64,000 nucleotides of DNA from Roseiarcus sp963820775 (GCA_963820775.1 CAWGBF010000015.1:868001-932000); one strand, 5' to 3'; positions 1 to 10,084 are shown, counted from the first letter of the stretch. Translations and numbers: made by a program. The notes: generated by a model not told the origin, from the sequence alone.

Positions 1-1304
1 TTCGGGCCCAGGATCGCAACCGCATAGCCGGCGACGCCGGCGACGGTCAGCTGGGCCATCGAGACCATGCCGCCGTAGCCGCCGAGAATCGTGAGCGACA
101 GCGCGATCATACCGAGAATGAGCGTCTGGGCCCCGAGCTGAAACACGACGAAAGGGGTAGCGACGACTGGAAAGAGGATCAGCGCTACCGCTAACGCCGC
201 CGTAGACGGCGTTAGCTCGACAGGCACTATGTCGCCTGCCGCCAGCGGTCGCGGCGGGTCGGCCGACCTCGTCCGCGCGTTGCCCATGATCCCCTGTGGG
301 CGCAACGCCAGCGTCACCACCATGATCACGAAGGTCAGAACGACGCCGTAGGTCGGAAAGTAAACGAGGCCCAGCTGCTCGGCGAGCCCGATCAGCAGGG
401 CGCCGATGGCGGCGCCGGTGATCGAGCCCATGCCGCCGACAATGACGACAACGAGCGAAGCCATCAGGTAGCGCACGTCTTCGCCTGGCGCGACCGACAG
501 CGCCGAGCCGCCGATCACGCCCGAAAGCCCTGCCAAAAGACCGCCAATGGCGAAGACGCCAACAAACAGGAGGCGAACGTTCACGCCGGCCGCCGACAGC
601 ATGCCGCGATCATCCACGCCGGCGCGGATCATCGCGCCAAACCGCGTTCGGTTGATCGCGAGCCACAGGACCGCGCCGATGACGAGCGAGATCGCGAGAA
701 CGACGAGGCGGTAGAACGGATAGCGCAACGTCACGATCTGACCGTTCGACTTGACCGCCGTGATGATCGGCGTCGCGACGGCGCCGTCGAGCATCGACGG
801 TATCGAGAACTGGAGCGTCTTGCCGCCCCAGATCGCGAGCATGAGATCAGCGGCCACGATCGAGATGCCGATCGTGACCAGCGTCTGCCGCAGATCGTCG
901 CCGGTCAGCCTTTGGAAGACGAAGATCTGCAGCAAAGCGCCGACCGCCGCGATGGCCAGCGCGCCCGCGGCGACGCCAATAAACCAGTTTCCGCTCCAGG
1001 TCGCGGCGTCGTAGCCGATATAGGCGCCGAGGAGGAAGAGGGACCCATGCGCGAGATTGACGTTGCGCATGAGGCCGAAGACAAGCGTGAAGCCGCTCGC
1101 GACCAGGAAATAAAGGCCCGCCAGTGTCACGCCGTTCAGGATCGCGCTGACAAACGTCTTCTTTCCGCCGAGCAACTCGTCCAGCCAGTCGGGCCAGATC
1201 CCGAAGATCATCCAAAGCAGCACGGCGCCGGCGAGAAGACCGGCGCCGATCCAGACCTGTCGCGCGGTAGGGCCCGCGGCGGCATTTGTTACAGCGAGGC
1301 TCAC
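1..1304 (-). CDS. Fused LivH-LivM branched-chain amino acid-type ABC transporter permease (partial)
   Basis: This frame stays open from a GTG at 1304 to the window edge, giving about 434 visible residues. The first ~310 residues look like a LivH permease: hydrophobic helices, with the motif GLMRNVNLAHGSLF near residue 75 and a GGMGSITGAAIGALLIG segment typical of this family. After a short hydrophilic linker a second set of helices starts with GGYGGMVSMAQ, which is a LivM-type start. The two permeases are therefore fused; in E. coli they are separate proteins. The GTG start overlaps the TGA stop of the upstream amidohydrolase by four bases (GTGA), so translation is probably coupled. The substrate is unknown; the operon suggests uptake of the compound that the hydrolases degrade. 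The C-terminus lies outside the window. Confidence 0.9.
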   Translation of the reverse strand, partial: MSLAVTNAAAGPTARQVWIGAGLLAGAVLLWMIFGIWPDWLDELLGGKKTFVSAILNGVTLAGLYFLVASGFTLVFGLMRNVNLAHGSLFLLGAYIGYDAATWSGNWFIGVAAGALAIAAVGALLQIFVFQRLTGDDLRQTLVTIGISIVAADLMLAIWGGKTLQFSIPSMLDGAVATPIITAVKSNGQIVTLRYPFYRLVVLAISLVIGAVLWLAINRTRFGAMIRAGVDDRGMLSAAGVNVRLLFVGVFAIGGLLAGLSGVIGGSALSVAPGEDVRYLMASLVVVIVGGMGSITGAAIGALLIGLAEQLGLVYFPTYGVVLTFVIMVVTLALRPQGIMGNARTRSADPPRPLAAGDIVPVELTPSTAALAVALILFPVVATPFVVFQLGAQTLILGMIALSLTILGGYGGMVSMAQLTVAGVAGYAVAILGP

Positions 1305-2617
1305 GCGGTCAGCCGCCGCCGCTGTTCGTTCATCCTGGGCGCCTTATGGAACTCGCCGTTCTTCATGATTGCGAGGATGCGGGATTTGTCCTGCAGCACG
1401 CGGACGTTGGCGGCCGGATCTCCATCGACCAGCAGCATGTCGGCAAGATAGCCCGCCTTGATCTGCCCGAGTTCGGCGCCCATGCCCATGATCTCGCCGC
1501 CTAATTTCGTCCCCGCGAGGATCGCCTCCATCGGCGAGAAGCCGACCATGTCGACGAAATATTCGAGGTCCTTGGCGTTGGTGCCTTGCGGCGTCCAGGC
1601 GAAGCCGTAGTCGCCGCCGATGAGCACCCGAATGCCGCGGCGATGCATCTTGCGGCAGGTCTCGACAGCATGTTCGAGCTCCCGCTCATAGCTCATCGAA
1701 ACTGGCGAGCCCGGCTTGATGCCCCATTCGCCAGCGTTGCGCGCGGTGTTGATGAGCCAAGCGAGGCCAGGGGCGACGAAATGCCGGTCCTTGGCCGCTT
1801 CGAGCATGTCAAGCGCCTCCTCGTCGGCGAAGGAGGCGTGGTAGATGACGCCAATTCCGTGGCGCACGCATTGCTTGATCGAACCCGAGGAGCGCGCGTG
1901 AGCGGCAAGCGACTTGTTGCGGAGCTTGGCTTCGCGCACCGCCATCTCCACCTCCTCCTCAGACATCGGCGTTTCCTCGGCGCCCATGCCGGTGAGCTCT
2001 TCGCCGGAGAGATTGAGCTTGATGGTGTCAACGCCATACTTGATGAGCATCCGCACCGTACGGCGGATCTCTTCCGGTCCGGAGACGACGAGGCCGAGAT
2101 TGAGGCCCTCATGCGGGATATGAGAAGGTGCGGAATCTCCTAAGCCTCCGACCGTCGTGATTTCCGGTCCGGCCGCGAGATAGCGTGGACCCGGAATCAT
2201 GCCGCTGTTGATCGCGTTTCGCACGACGACGTCGAGACGCGGCTTTGCTGCGGCCGCCCCGCGTCCGGCTGTGAAGCCGGCGTCGAGCACGAGCTTGGCC
2301 ATCTGCGCGGTGACCAGCGTGTGCTCCTCCGGCGGCATCATCTGAATGGGATCGATGCCCGGAGCGTTGTTCCAGGAAAGATGGAGGTGCGCGTCGCACA
2401 AGCCCGGCATCAAGGTCGCGCCCATGCCGTCGATCACCGTCTGGCCGCCGCCGGCGCCCAACCCGGGCGTCAGACGAGAAGAGCCTCTGGTGACCTGCCG
2501 AATTCGATTTCCCTGGACGGCGACCTCCCCGGTGTAAGGATTTTCGCCCGACCCGTCTATGATGCGGACGTTGGTGAAAACGACGCCGCTTGATCCGCCG
2601 AACCTGTCATCAGCCAT
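1301..2617 (-). CDS. Amidohydrolase superfamily metal-dependent hydrolase (prolidase/imidazolonepropionase-like)
   Basis: This 438-residue protein has the amidohydrolase layout. A small N-terminal beta-sandwich segment (VVFTNVRIIDGSG) is followed by a TIM-barrel with the metal motif DAHLHLSW near residue 80. Further ligand candidates are the lysine of TIKLNLSG, the histidines of LAAHARSS and VIYHASF, and the aspartate of IGGDYGF. The C-terminal ADMLLVDGDPAANV closes the sandwich, as in Xaa-Pro dipeptidase-like members. It should hydrolyse an amide, cyclic amide or ester bond, but the substrate cannot be read from sequence. It is the third gene of a minus-strand operon and overlaps the permease start by four bases. 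Confidence 0.88.
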   Translation of the reverse strand: MADDRFGGSSGVVFTNVRIIDGSGENPYTGEVAVQGNRIRQVTRGSSRLTPGLGAGGGQTVIDGMGATLMPGLCDAHLHLSWNNAPGIDPIQMMPPEEHTLVTAQMAKLVLDAGFTAGRGAAAAKPRLDVVVRNAINSGMIPGPRYLAAGPEITTVGGLGDSAPSHIPHEGLNLGLVVSGPEEIRRTVRMLIKYGVDTIKLNLSGEELTGMGAEETPMSEEEVEMAVREAKLRNKSLAAHARSSGSIKQCVRHGIGVIYHASFADEEALDMLEAAKDRHFVAPGLAWLINTARNAGEWGIKPGSPVSMSYERELEHAVETCRKMHRRGIRVLIGGDYGFAWTPQGTNAKDLEYFVDMVGFSPMEAILAGTKLGGEIMGMGAELGQIKAGYLADMLLVDGDPAANVRVLQDKSRILAIMKNGEFHKAPRMNEQRRRLTA

Positions 2618-2670
2618 GGGCCTGCTCCTTCATCGCTTGCTTGGGCCTCAAGCATTGCGAGTGTTCCTCC

Positions 2671-3447
2671 TCATGCGTTCGCCCGGATATGTTCCGAGGC
2701 GAGGCGCGCGCATTCCTTCGGCTGCTCGATTGGCGTCCAATGGCCACATCTCGGCAGCGTCTTGAGCTTAGCGCCCTTGATCCTCTCCGCAAGCCCCTGC
2801 GCCGCGCCCGGAGGAGCGATCGGATCCTCTTCGCCAGTCACAAGGAGGGCAGGGCGGCTTATCAGCCGGAGGTCGGCGCCCTTCGCCGACGCCAAGGCCT
2901 CACAAGATTGTGCGAAACCCTCCGGATCCTGCCGAAGGTGGCTTTCGCGGACGAACGCTTCGACCGCCGGGCTGTCGATCTTGGTCGATGAAGAAAGACC
3001 CGCCGCCGTGACAGGATCGGCGATCGCAATCATGCCGCTGCGCCGCGCAAGCGCCGCCCGGTCCCGCAAGCGTTCGCGCGCTGCGTCGCCGGGTTCGCCG
3101 ACCGGGCCGAACAGCGTCAGGCTCGCCACCCACTCAGAGGCGGCGACAGCGAGATGTTGCGCCACCAGCGTTCCCATCGAATGCGCCACGATATGCGCGG
3201 GCGCGCCCGCGATCCCCTTCACAATGTCGCGAGCGGTCTCGCATAAAAAGTCGATTGTCGTGGGAACATACGAGCGCGCCGATCGCCCGGCGCCCGGGAA
3301 ATCGGGGCGGATGCAGCGAAAACCGTGCAGCGCCGACAGGAGCGGCTGGAACGAGCTGGACGTCGCCCCAAGGCCATGCAGGAACACGATAGGCGGACCG
3401 TCGCCATCGATCTCGATCTCGATCCTGCCGAGCGAAGCTCCGCTCAT
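2671..3447 (-). CDS. Alpha/beta hydrolase
   Basis: This 258-residue protein is a compact alpha/beta hydrolase. Visible elements are the oxyanion strand PPIVFLHGLGATSSSF (residues ~18-33), the nucleophile elbow AHSMGTL (Ser near residue 92), an acid in LLVTGEEDPI and the catalytic histidine in CGHWTPIEQP near the C-terminus. Its ATG overlaps the stop of the FAH-family gene by four bases (ATGA), so the two are translationally coupled. Together with the neighbouring FAH hydrolase it could act in ring-cleavage or C-C hydrolysis of an aromatic-type acid. The family is too broad for a firm substrate call. Confidence 0.88.
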   Translation of the reverse strand: MSGASLGRIEIEIDGDGPPIVFLHGLGATSSSFQPLLSALHGFRCIRPDFPGAGRSARSYVPTTIDFLCETARDIVKGIAGAPAHIVAHSMGTLVAQHLAVAASEWVASLTLFGPVGEPGDAARERLRDRAALARRSGMIAIADPVTAAGLSSSTKIDSPAVEAFVRESHLRQDPEGFAQSCEALASAKGADLRLISRPALLVTGEEDPIAPPGAAQGLAERIKGAKLKTLPRCGHWTPIEQPKECARLASEHIRANA

Positions 3448-4316
3448 CCGCGAAGCTCCTGGAATTCATTTTCGAGCACGCCGATCCTTTCAACCTCAAT
3501 CCGCGCGACGTCGCCGGGCGTCAGATATTTTGGCGGCGTGAAGCCGATTCCGACGCCAGCCGGAGTGCCGGTCGCGATGATGTCGCCGGGGCAAAGCGTT
3601 ACGCCGGCCGAGATGGTGGCGATAACGGTCGGCACGTCGAAGATAAGGTCGCGGGTGTTGGCGTTCTGCCGGAGTTCACCGTTGATCCAGCAGCGAATTT
3701 GGGTGTCGGCCAGATCGATTTCGTCCCTCGTCACCGCCCAGGGGCCCATGGGACAGAACGTGTCCTGAGACTTGCCGATCAGCCATTGACTGTGTCGGCC
3801 CTGAAGGTCGCGCGCCGTCACATCGTTGATGATGGTATAGCCCCACACGTGATCGAGTGCGCGCGACGGCTCAATCCCGCGCCCGCCCTTGCTGATGATG
3901 ACGCCGAGCTCCGCCTCATAGTCGACCGCTTCCGAGACGGACCGGTCGATCCGCACGACATCGCGATGCGCCACTACGGATTCAGGAACCTTCGAGAAGA
4001 CGATCGGGAATTTTGGCGTGACGCCGGACGCTGCGCTTGAATCAAAGCCGCTGGAGGCGAACTCCTTGGCGTGCTCGTGATAGTTCTTGCCGATGCAGAA
4101 GATGTTTCTCCGCGGCCGTGGGATCGGCGCTTCGAGCTCGACCTCGACCGTCGGCGTCGGCGAAAGACAGGGAGGCAAGGGATCGCGCCCGACAAGGGCG
4201 AGCACGCCGCGTTCGGCTTCGTCGAGCGAAAGGTCGAATGCGGACACCGTTTTCCGTCGCTCGTCCACGACCCCGACCCGACGCTCTCCGGCGATCCGAT
4301 AGGTCGCCACCTTCAT
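3444..4316 (-). CDS. Fumarylacetoacetate hydrolase (FAH) family protein
   Basis: This 290-residue protein has an N-terminal FAH lead domain and a catalytic FAH domain from about residue 70. The metal-binding signatures are present: CIGKNYHEHAKEF, the acidic cluster VDYEAELGVII and IINDVTARDLQ, then TGTPAGVGIGF near the C-terminus. Members hydrolyse or decarboxylate 2-oxo acids, acylpyruvates or hydroxymuconate derivatives in aromatic catabolism. It is the first gene of the minus-strand operon and faces the divergent GntR regulator across a gap of about 230 bp. Confidence 0.9.
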   Translation of the reverse strand: MKVATYRIAGERRVGVVDERRKTVSAFDLSLDEAERGVLALVGRDPLPPCLSPTPTVEVELEAPIPRPRRNIFCIGKNYHEHAKEFASSGFDSSAASGVTPKFPIVFSKVPESVVAHRDVVRIDRSVSEAVDYEAELGVIISKGGRGIEPSRALDHVWGYTIINDVTARDLQGRHSQWLIGKSQDTFCPMGPWAVTRDEIDLADTQIRCWINGELRQNANTRDLIFDVPTVIATISAGVTLCPGDIIATGTPAGVGIGFTPPKYLTPGDVARIEVERIGVLENEFQELRG

Positions 4317-4550
4317 TTAGCGCTGCCTCCCTGTTTTGATCCAATAGAGTGCAGACTGGCTCAAAACGCAAGTCCCGCGCTCCTATGATTTTTCACCAAT
4401 CCGAGAGCCCAAGGCCGCTGCGGTCCCTCCTCGGAAGATCGACGCGGCGTGCAGAATGCTTTCGCCACCGCAGCGAGACGAATCCTGCGCCTTGGCGTCC
4501 CGACGACGGCATGGTAATTGGCTCAAAAATGGTTCAGGTCGGGGGAACAC

Positions 4551-5225
4551 ATGCCCAAGCGCGTGTCGAACGACATCGAAATGTCGCTGCGCCAGCGAAT
4601 CGAGGCGGGAGAGTGGAGCGAAAGCTTCCGCCTTCCCAACGAGCGTTCCCTCGCAAACGAATACGGCGTCGCGCGCAACACGGTCCGCGCCGCTATGGAG
4701 CGAATTGGCGCAGACGGCGGCCTGCGGCGCGAAGTGGGGCGCGGCACGTTTCTGCAGCGATCGCCTGACGCCGATCTCACCGCAGTGATGCGCACGCTCA
4801 TCGGCGTGAGCCCAGCGGACACGATGGCCGTTCGGCAGATCATCGAACCGAAGGCGGTTGCACTCGCCGCGACCAAAAGTAATCTCGCTGATCTCAACGC
4901 GGTCGCCGCCGCTCACCAGAAGGCTGTCGAGGCGGAAGAGTTTGAGGCGTTCGAGCAATGCGACGCGGCGTTCCACGAGCGAATCTTCATCGCCTCACGC
5001 AACGAATTGCTGACCGCTCTGCATGCAATGCTCAGGCTCATCCGCAATCAGGAACAGTGGCTTGGAATCAAGCGGCGTTCCTTCAGCCCCGGACGGCGGG
5101 CGGATTATTGCGGCGAACACGCCGCGATCGTTCGAGCCCTTCTGTGTCGCGATGCCGAGGCGGCCGAGAAGGCGATGCTCGCGCATCTGGACTCCGTCGG
5201 CCGGAATCTTCTGAACGCCCTTTGA
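4551..5225 (+). CDS. GntR-family transcriptional regulator (FadR/FCD subfamily)
   Basis: This protein of 224 residues has an N-terminal winged helix (LPNERSLANEYGVARNTVRAAMERI, here given as two adjoining motifs: LPNERSLANEYGV and ARNTVRAAMERI). It is followed by an all-helical FCD ligand-binding domain with the typical FEQCDAAFHERIFIA and HAAIVRALLCRDAEAAEKAM segments. I chose the ATG at 4551 because GGGGGAA precedes it at good spacing; an in-frame TTG at 4518 is possible. It is transcribed divergently from the FAH-hydrolase-permease operon, which it probably represses until an organic acid inducer binds. Confidence 0.9.
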   Translation: MPKRVSNDIEMSLRQRIEAGEWSESFRLPNERSLANEYGVARNTVRAAMERIGADGGLRREVGRGTFLQRSPDADLTAVMRTLIGVSPADTMAVRQIIEPKAVALAATKSNLADLNAVAAAHQKAVEAEEFEAFEQCDAAFHERIFIASRNELLTALHAMLRLIRNQEQWLGIKRRSFSPGRRADYCGEHAAIVRALLCRDAEAAEKAMLAHLDSVGRNLLNAL

Positions 5226-5339
5226 CATGCTCGAATGACGACGCTCGTCTCGTCCCCGACTATCTGGCGGGCGATTCCCCCGCAAGACGGCGTTCGACCG
5301 GCAATGTTCCGCTCCGGGTTCGACCTTCGCTCTAGATGC

Positions 5340-5590
5340 CAAAGGCGGCGAGAAGGATCTGGCGGGGCGCACATCTGCGCCCGGGACGCTGCGCCGCTCC
5401 TACCCCGCCGCGGGTCTCCTCAAAGGCTTCAAGGCGACGAGTTACTGGAGCGCCCTCGCCTCGTTCCGGGAGCTGTACCCGGATACCTAAGTCGTGGAGC
5501 AGGCGTTTGTCGTCGACCGCAACCGCTCCACCTGCGCAGGGCGGATCGCTTGACTTATCCTCGCCGCCGGACGGACGACGATTGTATTGA
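5340..5590 (+). pseudogene. Remnant of a GlxA-type AraC-family regulator (DJ-1/PfpI-like domain)
   Basis: One frame reads AAGLLKGFKATSYWSALASF, then a stop at ~5488, then VVEQAFVVDRNRSTCAGG; a neighbouring frame then continues with SLDL. This matches the middle of the DJ-1-like domain of GlxA-type AraC regulators, where a WRAL...VVED..FVVDGNRYTCAGG pattern is usual. The piece lacks both the N-terminus and the AraC DNA-binding domain and contains a stop and a frameshift. It is a decayed fragment. I base the family assignment on motif recall, not on a search. Confidence 0.5.
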
Positions 5591-5656
5591 TGAACCGTGG
5601 CGCTCCAACCCTGCTCGCAGCATTTCTTAACCCTAGAAATCTTTCCAAAAAATTGT

Positions 5657-5880
5657 ATGCGCAACCGTGCAGCCCTCATCCGCAAAGACTCCATAGCCGC
5701 GCTGGTCGAGGAGGAGTTGGCTGCGTGGGAAGCTGACAAGACCGCCAACCCACGGCCTCCAACGCCATCTCTGATCTCGACTCTTGGTCCGCCCCGAGTT
5801 TCGAGTTTGATGAGTGGGGCTTTCCGGTGTGGCCGAAGATGGCTCGGAGGGCCGGGGAGCGGCTACGGACGACAGACTGA
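5657..5880 (+). pseudogene. Possible frameshifted small gene
   Basis: An ATG at 5657 opens a frame reading MRNRAALIRKDSIAALVEEE that looks coding for about 30 residues. Around 5745 the coding-like signal moves to another frame, which reads FEFDEWGFPVWPKMARRA and ends at 5880. Each half looks protein-like but no single frame holds both. I do not recognise the family. It could be a broken gene or chance. Confidence 0.25.
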
Positions 5881-5947
5881 CAAATGGACCCTGGAGGGTT
5901 ACAAAATACCCGTCACGGCTCACCCCCTTCAATCAACTCCCGAACGA

Positions 5948-6316
5948 ATGCCCCATAAGGACCCCGAAAAGCAGCGCGAGGCGGACCGCAAGTGGCGCGC
6001 GGCAAACCCTGAGAAGGCCCGAGAAGCGAACCGCAGGTGGCGAGAGCGCAATCCTGAGATGGCTCGCGAGGCCACCCGTAGGTGGCATGAGGCCAACCCC
6101 GGGAGGGGGCGCGAGCAGAGTTGCAGGTGGCGGGAGGCTAACTTAGAAAAGGCCCGCGCCAGGGAAGCCGCCTACAGGGCCGCCAACCGCGAGGCGAGAA
6201 GAGTCTACATGGCCGCCTACAAGGCCTCTCAAAAGGAGGCTACACGCATACACGCGCGGGAGGTCACCTTCGCTCAGCCTCGCGAATGGAGACCGGCGGA
6301 GGGCTGTGTGGACTGA
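5948..6316 (+). CDS. Small protein of 15-residue tandem repeats (NPEKAREANRRWRER type)
   Basis: The predicted 122-residue protein starts with MPHKDPEKQREADRKWR and then consists of about five 15-residue units. These begin NPEKAREANRRW, NPEMAREATRRW, NPGRGREQSCRW, NLEKARAREAAY and NREARRVYMAAY. Asn-Pro-Glu starts and Arg-Trp positions recur, giving a highly charged helical protein. Similar repeats occur as short proteins or tails near phage and HNH-nuclease genes, but I cannot assign a function. The frame is open upstream to 5597; I chose the ATG at 5948 because the repeat begins there. The repeat encoded at DNA level is 45 bp long and imperfect. Confidence 0.55.
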   Translation: MPHKDPEKQREADRKWRAANPEKAREANRRWRERNPEMAREATRRWHEANPGRGREQSCRWREANLEKARAREAAYRAANREARRVYMAAYKASQKEATRIHAREVTFAQPREWRPAEGCVD

Positions 6317-6429
6317 GGAGTGCATTGGCGGTCACTAGCAGGGGTCGTCAATCGCTTTTTTGGTGGTAAATTGGGTGGAATGACCCTCAAACTCACCCTA
6401 ACCAATTGAAATATATAGAGATAAGAAGC

Positions 6430-6503
6430 TGGCTGGGGGACCTGGATTCGAACCAAGATTGACGGAGTCAGAGTCCGCTGTTCTACCGTTGAACTATCCC
6501 CCA
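6430..6503 (-). tRNA. tRNA-Gln (CUG anticodon)
   Basis: The minus strand folds as a 74-nt tRNA. The acceptor stem pairs TGGGGGA with TCCCCCA, the D arm reads AGTTCAACGGTAGAAC, the anticodon loop is CTCTGAC with anticodon CTG, and the T loop is GTTCGAATC. The 3' CCA is encoded. It lies downstream of dnaE on the same strand. Confidence 0.95.
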
Positions 6504-6611
6504 ACGGCCGCCTGGGCGCTTGTCTCGCGCGTGGGCGTGGCGCGTCAATAGCGAAGCGAGACTGGCGGCGCAAGCGCCCCCGCCTGGAGCGCGACGCGGC
6601 GTGCGCGCGCC

Positions 6612-9600
6612 TCAGACCTGCTCCACCGCCACCACCCCGGGCGCGGCCTTGAGCGCGCCCGCGATCGCCGCGCTCACCGCATAGCGGCCGGGCAGGCGGA
6701 TTTCGACCTCGCCGTCCTGCGGCCCCAGGATCAAGACCAGCGACACCTCGCCTTCGCCCGGCGCGGTCAAGCGCCGCTCGATCGATTCGAGCGGCGCTTC
6801 GTCGCGCACGAACACCCGGAGACCCTTCTGGACCTTGGCGGCCGCCTCGGTGAGCCGCTCGACATTGACGATGCGCGCGCGCACGTCCTCGCCTTCAACC
6901 GCCGCCTGCAGCGTCACCAGGACATCCGCGCCCTTCTCCAGCAGGTCGCGGAACTGGCTCAAGCCCTCCTGAAACAGGATCGCCTCATAAGTTCCGGAGG
7001 GATCGGAGAGCTGCACAATGCCGATCTTGCCGCCGTTCCTCGTCCGCCGCTCATAGCGGTCGAGCACGCTCGCCCCGAGCCGGGCGGTCGAGGCGCCGTT
7101 GCGCACCGCTCGCGCGAACTCGGCCCACCGGGTGGCCCTCAGGCGCTTGAGCGCCGCGTCATAGACTTCGAGCGGATGGCCGGAGAGGAAGAAGCCGACG
7201 GCGTCGAATTCGCGCCTCAGTCGTTCCGATTCTGGCCACGGCGCGGCGCGCGCCCTGACCGGCGGCGCCTCCGTTTCTTCGAACAGCGCGTTTTGTCCGG
7301 CGGCTTTCTGCATCACCTCGCGGTTGGCGATCGCCAGCATCGGCTCGATCGCCGCAAAGGCCGCCGCCCGATTGGGCTCCAGGCAATCGAAGGCGCCGGC
7401 GGCCGCAAGGCTCTCCAGCGCCTTCTTGTTGACGGCGCGCGGATCGAGGCGCGCCGCCACTTCGCCGAGCGAAACAAACGCGCGGTGTTCGCGGGCGTGA
7501 ACCAGCGCCTCCGCCTGCGCTTCGCCTACGCCCTTGATGGCGCTCAGCGCGTAATGGATGGTCGGCGCGCCGGCCTCCATCCGCACGTCGAAATCGACCA
7601 GGGATTCATTGACCGACGGCGCCGCGACCTTGATGCCGAGGCGCTGCGCCTCGGCGCGGAATTCGGCGAGCTTGTCGGTGTTGCTCTTGTCGAGCGTCAT
7701 CGAGGCAGCAAGGAATTCAGCCGGATGGTTGGCTTTGAACCAGCCCGTCCAGTACGCAATCAAAGCATAGGCCGCGGCGTGACTCTTGTTGAATCCGTAG
7801 TCGGCGAATTTGGCGAGCAGATCGAAGATCTCGTCCGCCTTGACGCGAGTGAGGCCGCGCTCGATCGCGCCATCGACGAAGCGGGCGCGCTGCGCGTCCA
7901 TCTCCTTCTTGATCTTCTTGCCCATCGCGCGCCGCAGCATATCGGCTTCGCCAAGCGAATAGCCCGATAGCGTCTGCGCGATCTGCATCACCTGTTCCTG
8001 ATAGATGATGACGCCGTAGGTCTCGCTCAAGACTGGCTCGATCATCGGGTGGATGTAGTCGGGCTTCTCCTGTCCCAGCTTACGGGCGCAATAGGTCGGA
8101 ATGTTCGCCATTGGGCCTGGACGGTAGAGCGCGACCAGCGCGATGAGTTCCTCGAACCGGTCGGCCCGCATGTCGACCAGCGCCTTGCGCATGCCGCCGC
8201 TTTCCACCTGGAACACGCCAATCGTTTCGCCGCGCCCCAGCATCGCGTAGGTCTTGGCGTCATCGAGCGGGATCTTGCCAAGGTCGATCACTTCGCCGCG
8301 GCGAGCGATAAGGTCGACGGCCCGCTTGAGAACGGTCAGCGTTTTCAGGCCCAGGAAGTCGAACTTCACCAGGCCCGCCTGCTCGACCCATTTCATGTTG
8401 AACTGGGTCGCCGGCATCGCCGACTTCGGATCGCGGTAGAGCGGCGCAAGCTCGATCAGCGGCCGATCGCCGATAACGACGCCGGCGGCGTGGGTCGAGG
8501 CGTTGGAATAAAGGCCCTCGAGCCGTTCGGCGATCGTGAGCATCCGGGCGACTTTCTCGTCCGCCTTCGCCGCTTCCTGCAGCCGCGACTCATCCGCGAC
8601 CGCCTGCTTGAGGCTGACCGGATGGGCCGGATTCTGCGGCACGAGCTTCGCGAGCTTGTCGACCTGGCCGAGCGGCATTTCGAGCACCCGGCCAACATTG
8701 CGCAGGACGCCGCGCGCCAGGAACGAGCCGAAGGTGATGATCTGCGCGACGCGGTCGGCGCCATAGCGCTCGCGCACGTAGGCGATCACTTCGTCGCGCC
8801 GGTCCTGGCAGAAGTCGATGTCGAAAGTCAGGCATCGAGATGCGTTCGGGATTGAGGAAGCGCTCGAACAGGAGGCCAAACCTTAAGGGATCGAGATCGG
8901 TGATGGTGAGCGCCCAGGCGACGACCGAGCCCGCGCCCGAACCGCGCCCCGGTCCGACCGGGATTCCTTGCGCCTTCGCCCATTGGATGAAGTCGGCGAC
9001 GATGAGAAAATAGCCGGCGAATTTCATGTTGACGATGACGTCGAGCTCGAAGGCGAGGCGCTTGGAATAGTCCTCCTCGCTCTGTCCAGTCGCGAGACCG
9101 TGCGCGGCAAGACGGGCGCTCAAGCCCTCGCTCGCCTGACGCCTGAGCTCTTCCTCCTCGTCAAGAGCAGCGCCGCTGGCGACCGAAAAACGCGGCAGGA
9201 TCGGCTTTCGCGTCAAAGGCCGATATGAGCAGCGCACCGCGATCTCGACGCTGGCCTCGGTCGCCTCGGCGAGATCGGCGAACAGCTCGATCATCTCGGC
9301 GCGCGTCTTGAACCGATGCTCGGGCGACAGGCGCCGTGCGGTCGGCCGTCGACACCACCGCGCCCTCGGCGACGCACAAGAGCGCATCATGCGCTTCATA
9401 GTCTGAAGGCTTGGCGAAATAGGGTTCGTTGGTCGCGACCAGCGCCAGGCCCAGTCGGTCAGCAACATCGATGAGCTCAGGCTCGATCGCCCTCTCGCGG
9501 TCGAGCCCATGGCGCTGGATCTCGACATAGAGCCGCGAGCCGAAAACCTCGGCGAGGCGCTTGAGCCGGCCCTCGGCCAGGTCGCCAAGTCCGGCTCTCA

Positions 9601-10084
9601 GCGCCCGGTCGATGGGCCCCGCGGGGCCGCCGGTCAGCGCGATGAGCCCTTCGCTCTCCATCAACGCAGTGAACGGAATGTGCCGCTCGTCGCCGTCGGT
9701 TGGATCGAGCCACAGCGCGGAGACAAGACGCATCAGATTGCGGTAGCCGGCCTCGTCCTGGGCGAGCAGCACGATCGGCGCGCGCGCATTGTCCCGCTCG
9801 ACGCCGCGCAAGAAGGAAGGCGCCGCGTCGCCGAAATCGACCGTCGTCTGCGCGCCGATGATCGGCTGCACGCCGCTTTTGGCGAGCTTCTCCGAAAATT
9901 CGAGCGCGCCGAACAGGTTGTTGGTGTCGGTGATCGCCAAGGCGGGCATGGCGTCGGCCGAGGCGAGCTTGGCCAGCGTCTCGACGGTGAGCGCGCCCTC
10001 GCGCAACGAATACGCGCTATGCACGTGCAGATGCACGAAGCCGACAGCCTTCAGAACCGACGAATCCATGCGCTCCGCATCCAT
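6612..10084 (-). CDS. dnaE: DNA polymerase III subunit alpha, reading frame broken by two single-base insertions
   Basis: Three overlapping frames together give a complete DnaE1-type polymerase of about 1157 residues. The N-terminus carries the PHP domain (HLHVHSAYSLREGAL), then the palm motifs (GPGRGSGAGSVVAWAL, PDF+DIDFCQDRRDEVI), the thumb/fingers (YQEQVMQIAQTLSGY), and a C-terminal clamp-binding-like QNALFEE. Frame breaks lie near 9334-9335 (an extra base in a GCGCC run) and 8824-8826 (an extra A on the + strand). The second falls inside the catalytic PDFDIDF motif. Removing one base at each site restores a perfect family sequence. Because dnaE1 is essential, sequencing error is the likelier explanation. 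It replicates the chromosome as the core polymerase of the holoenzyme. Confidence 0.92.
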
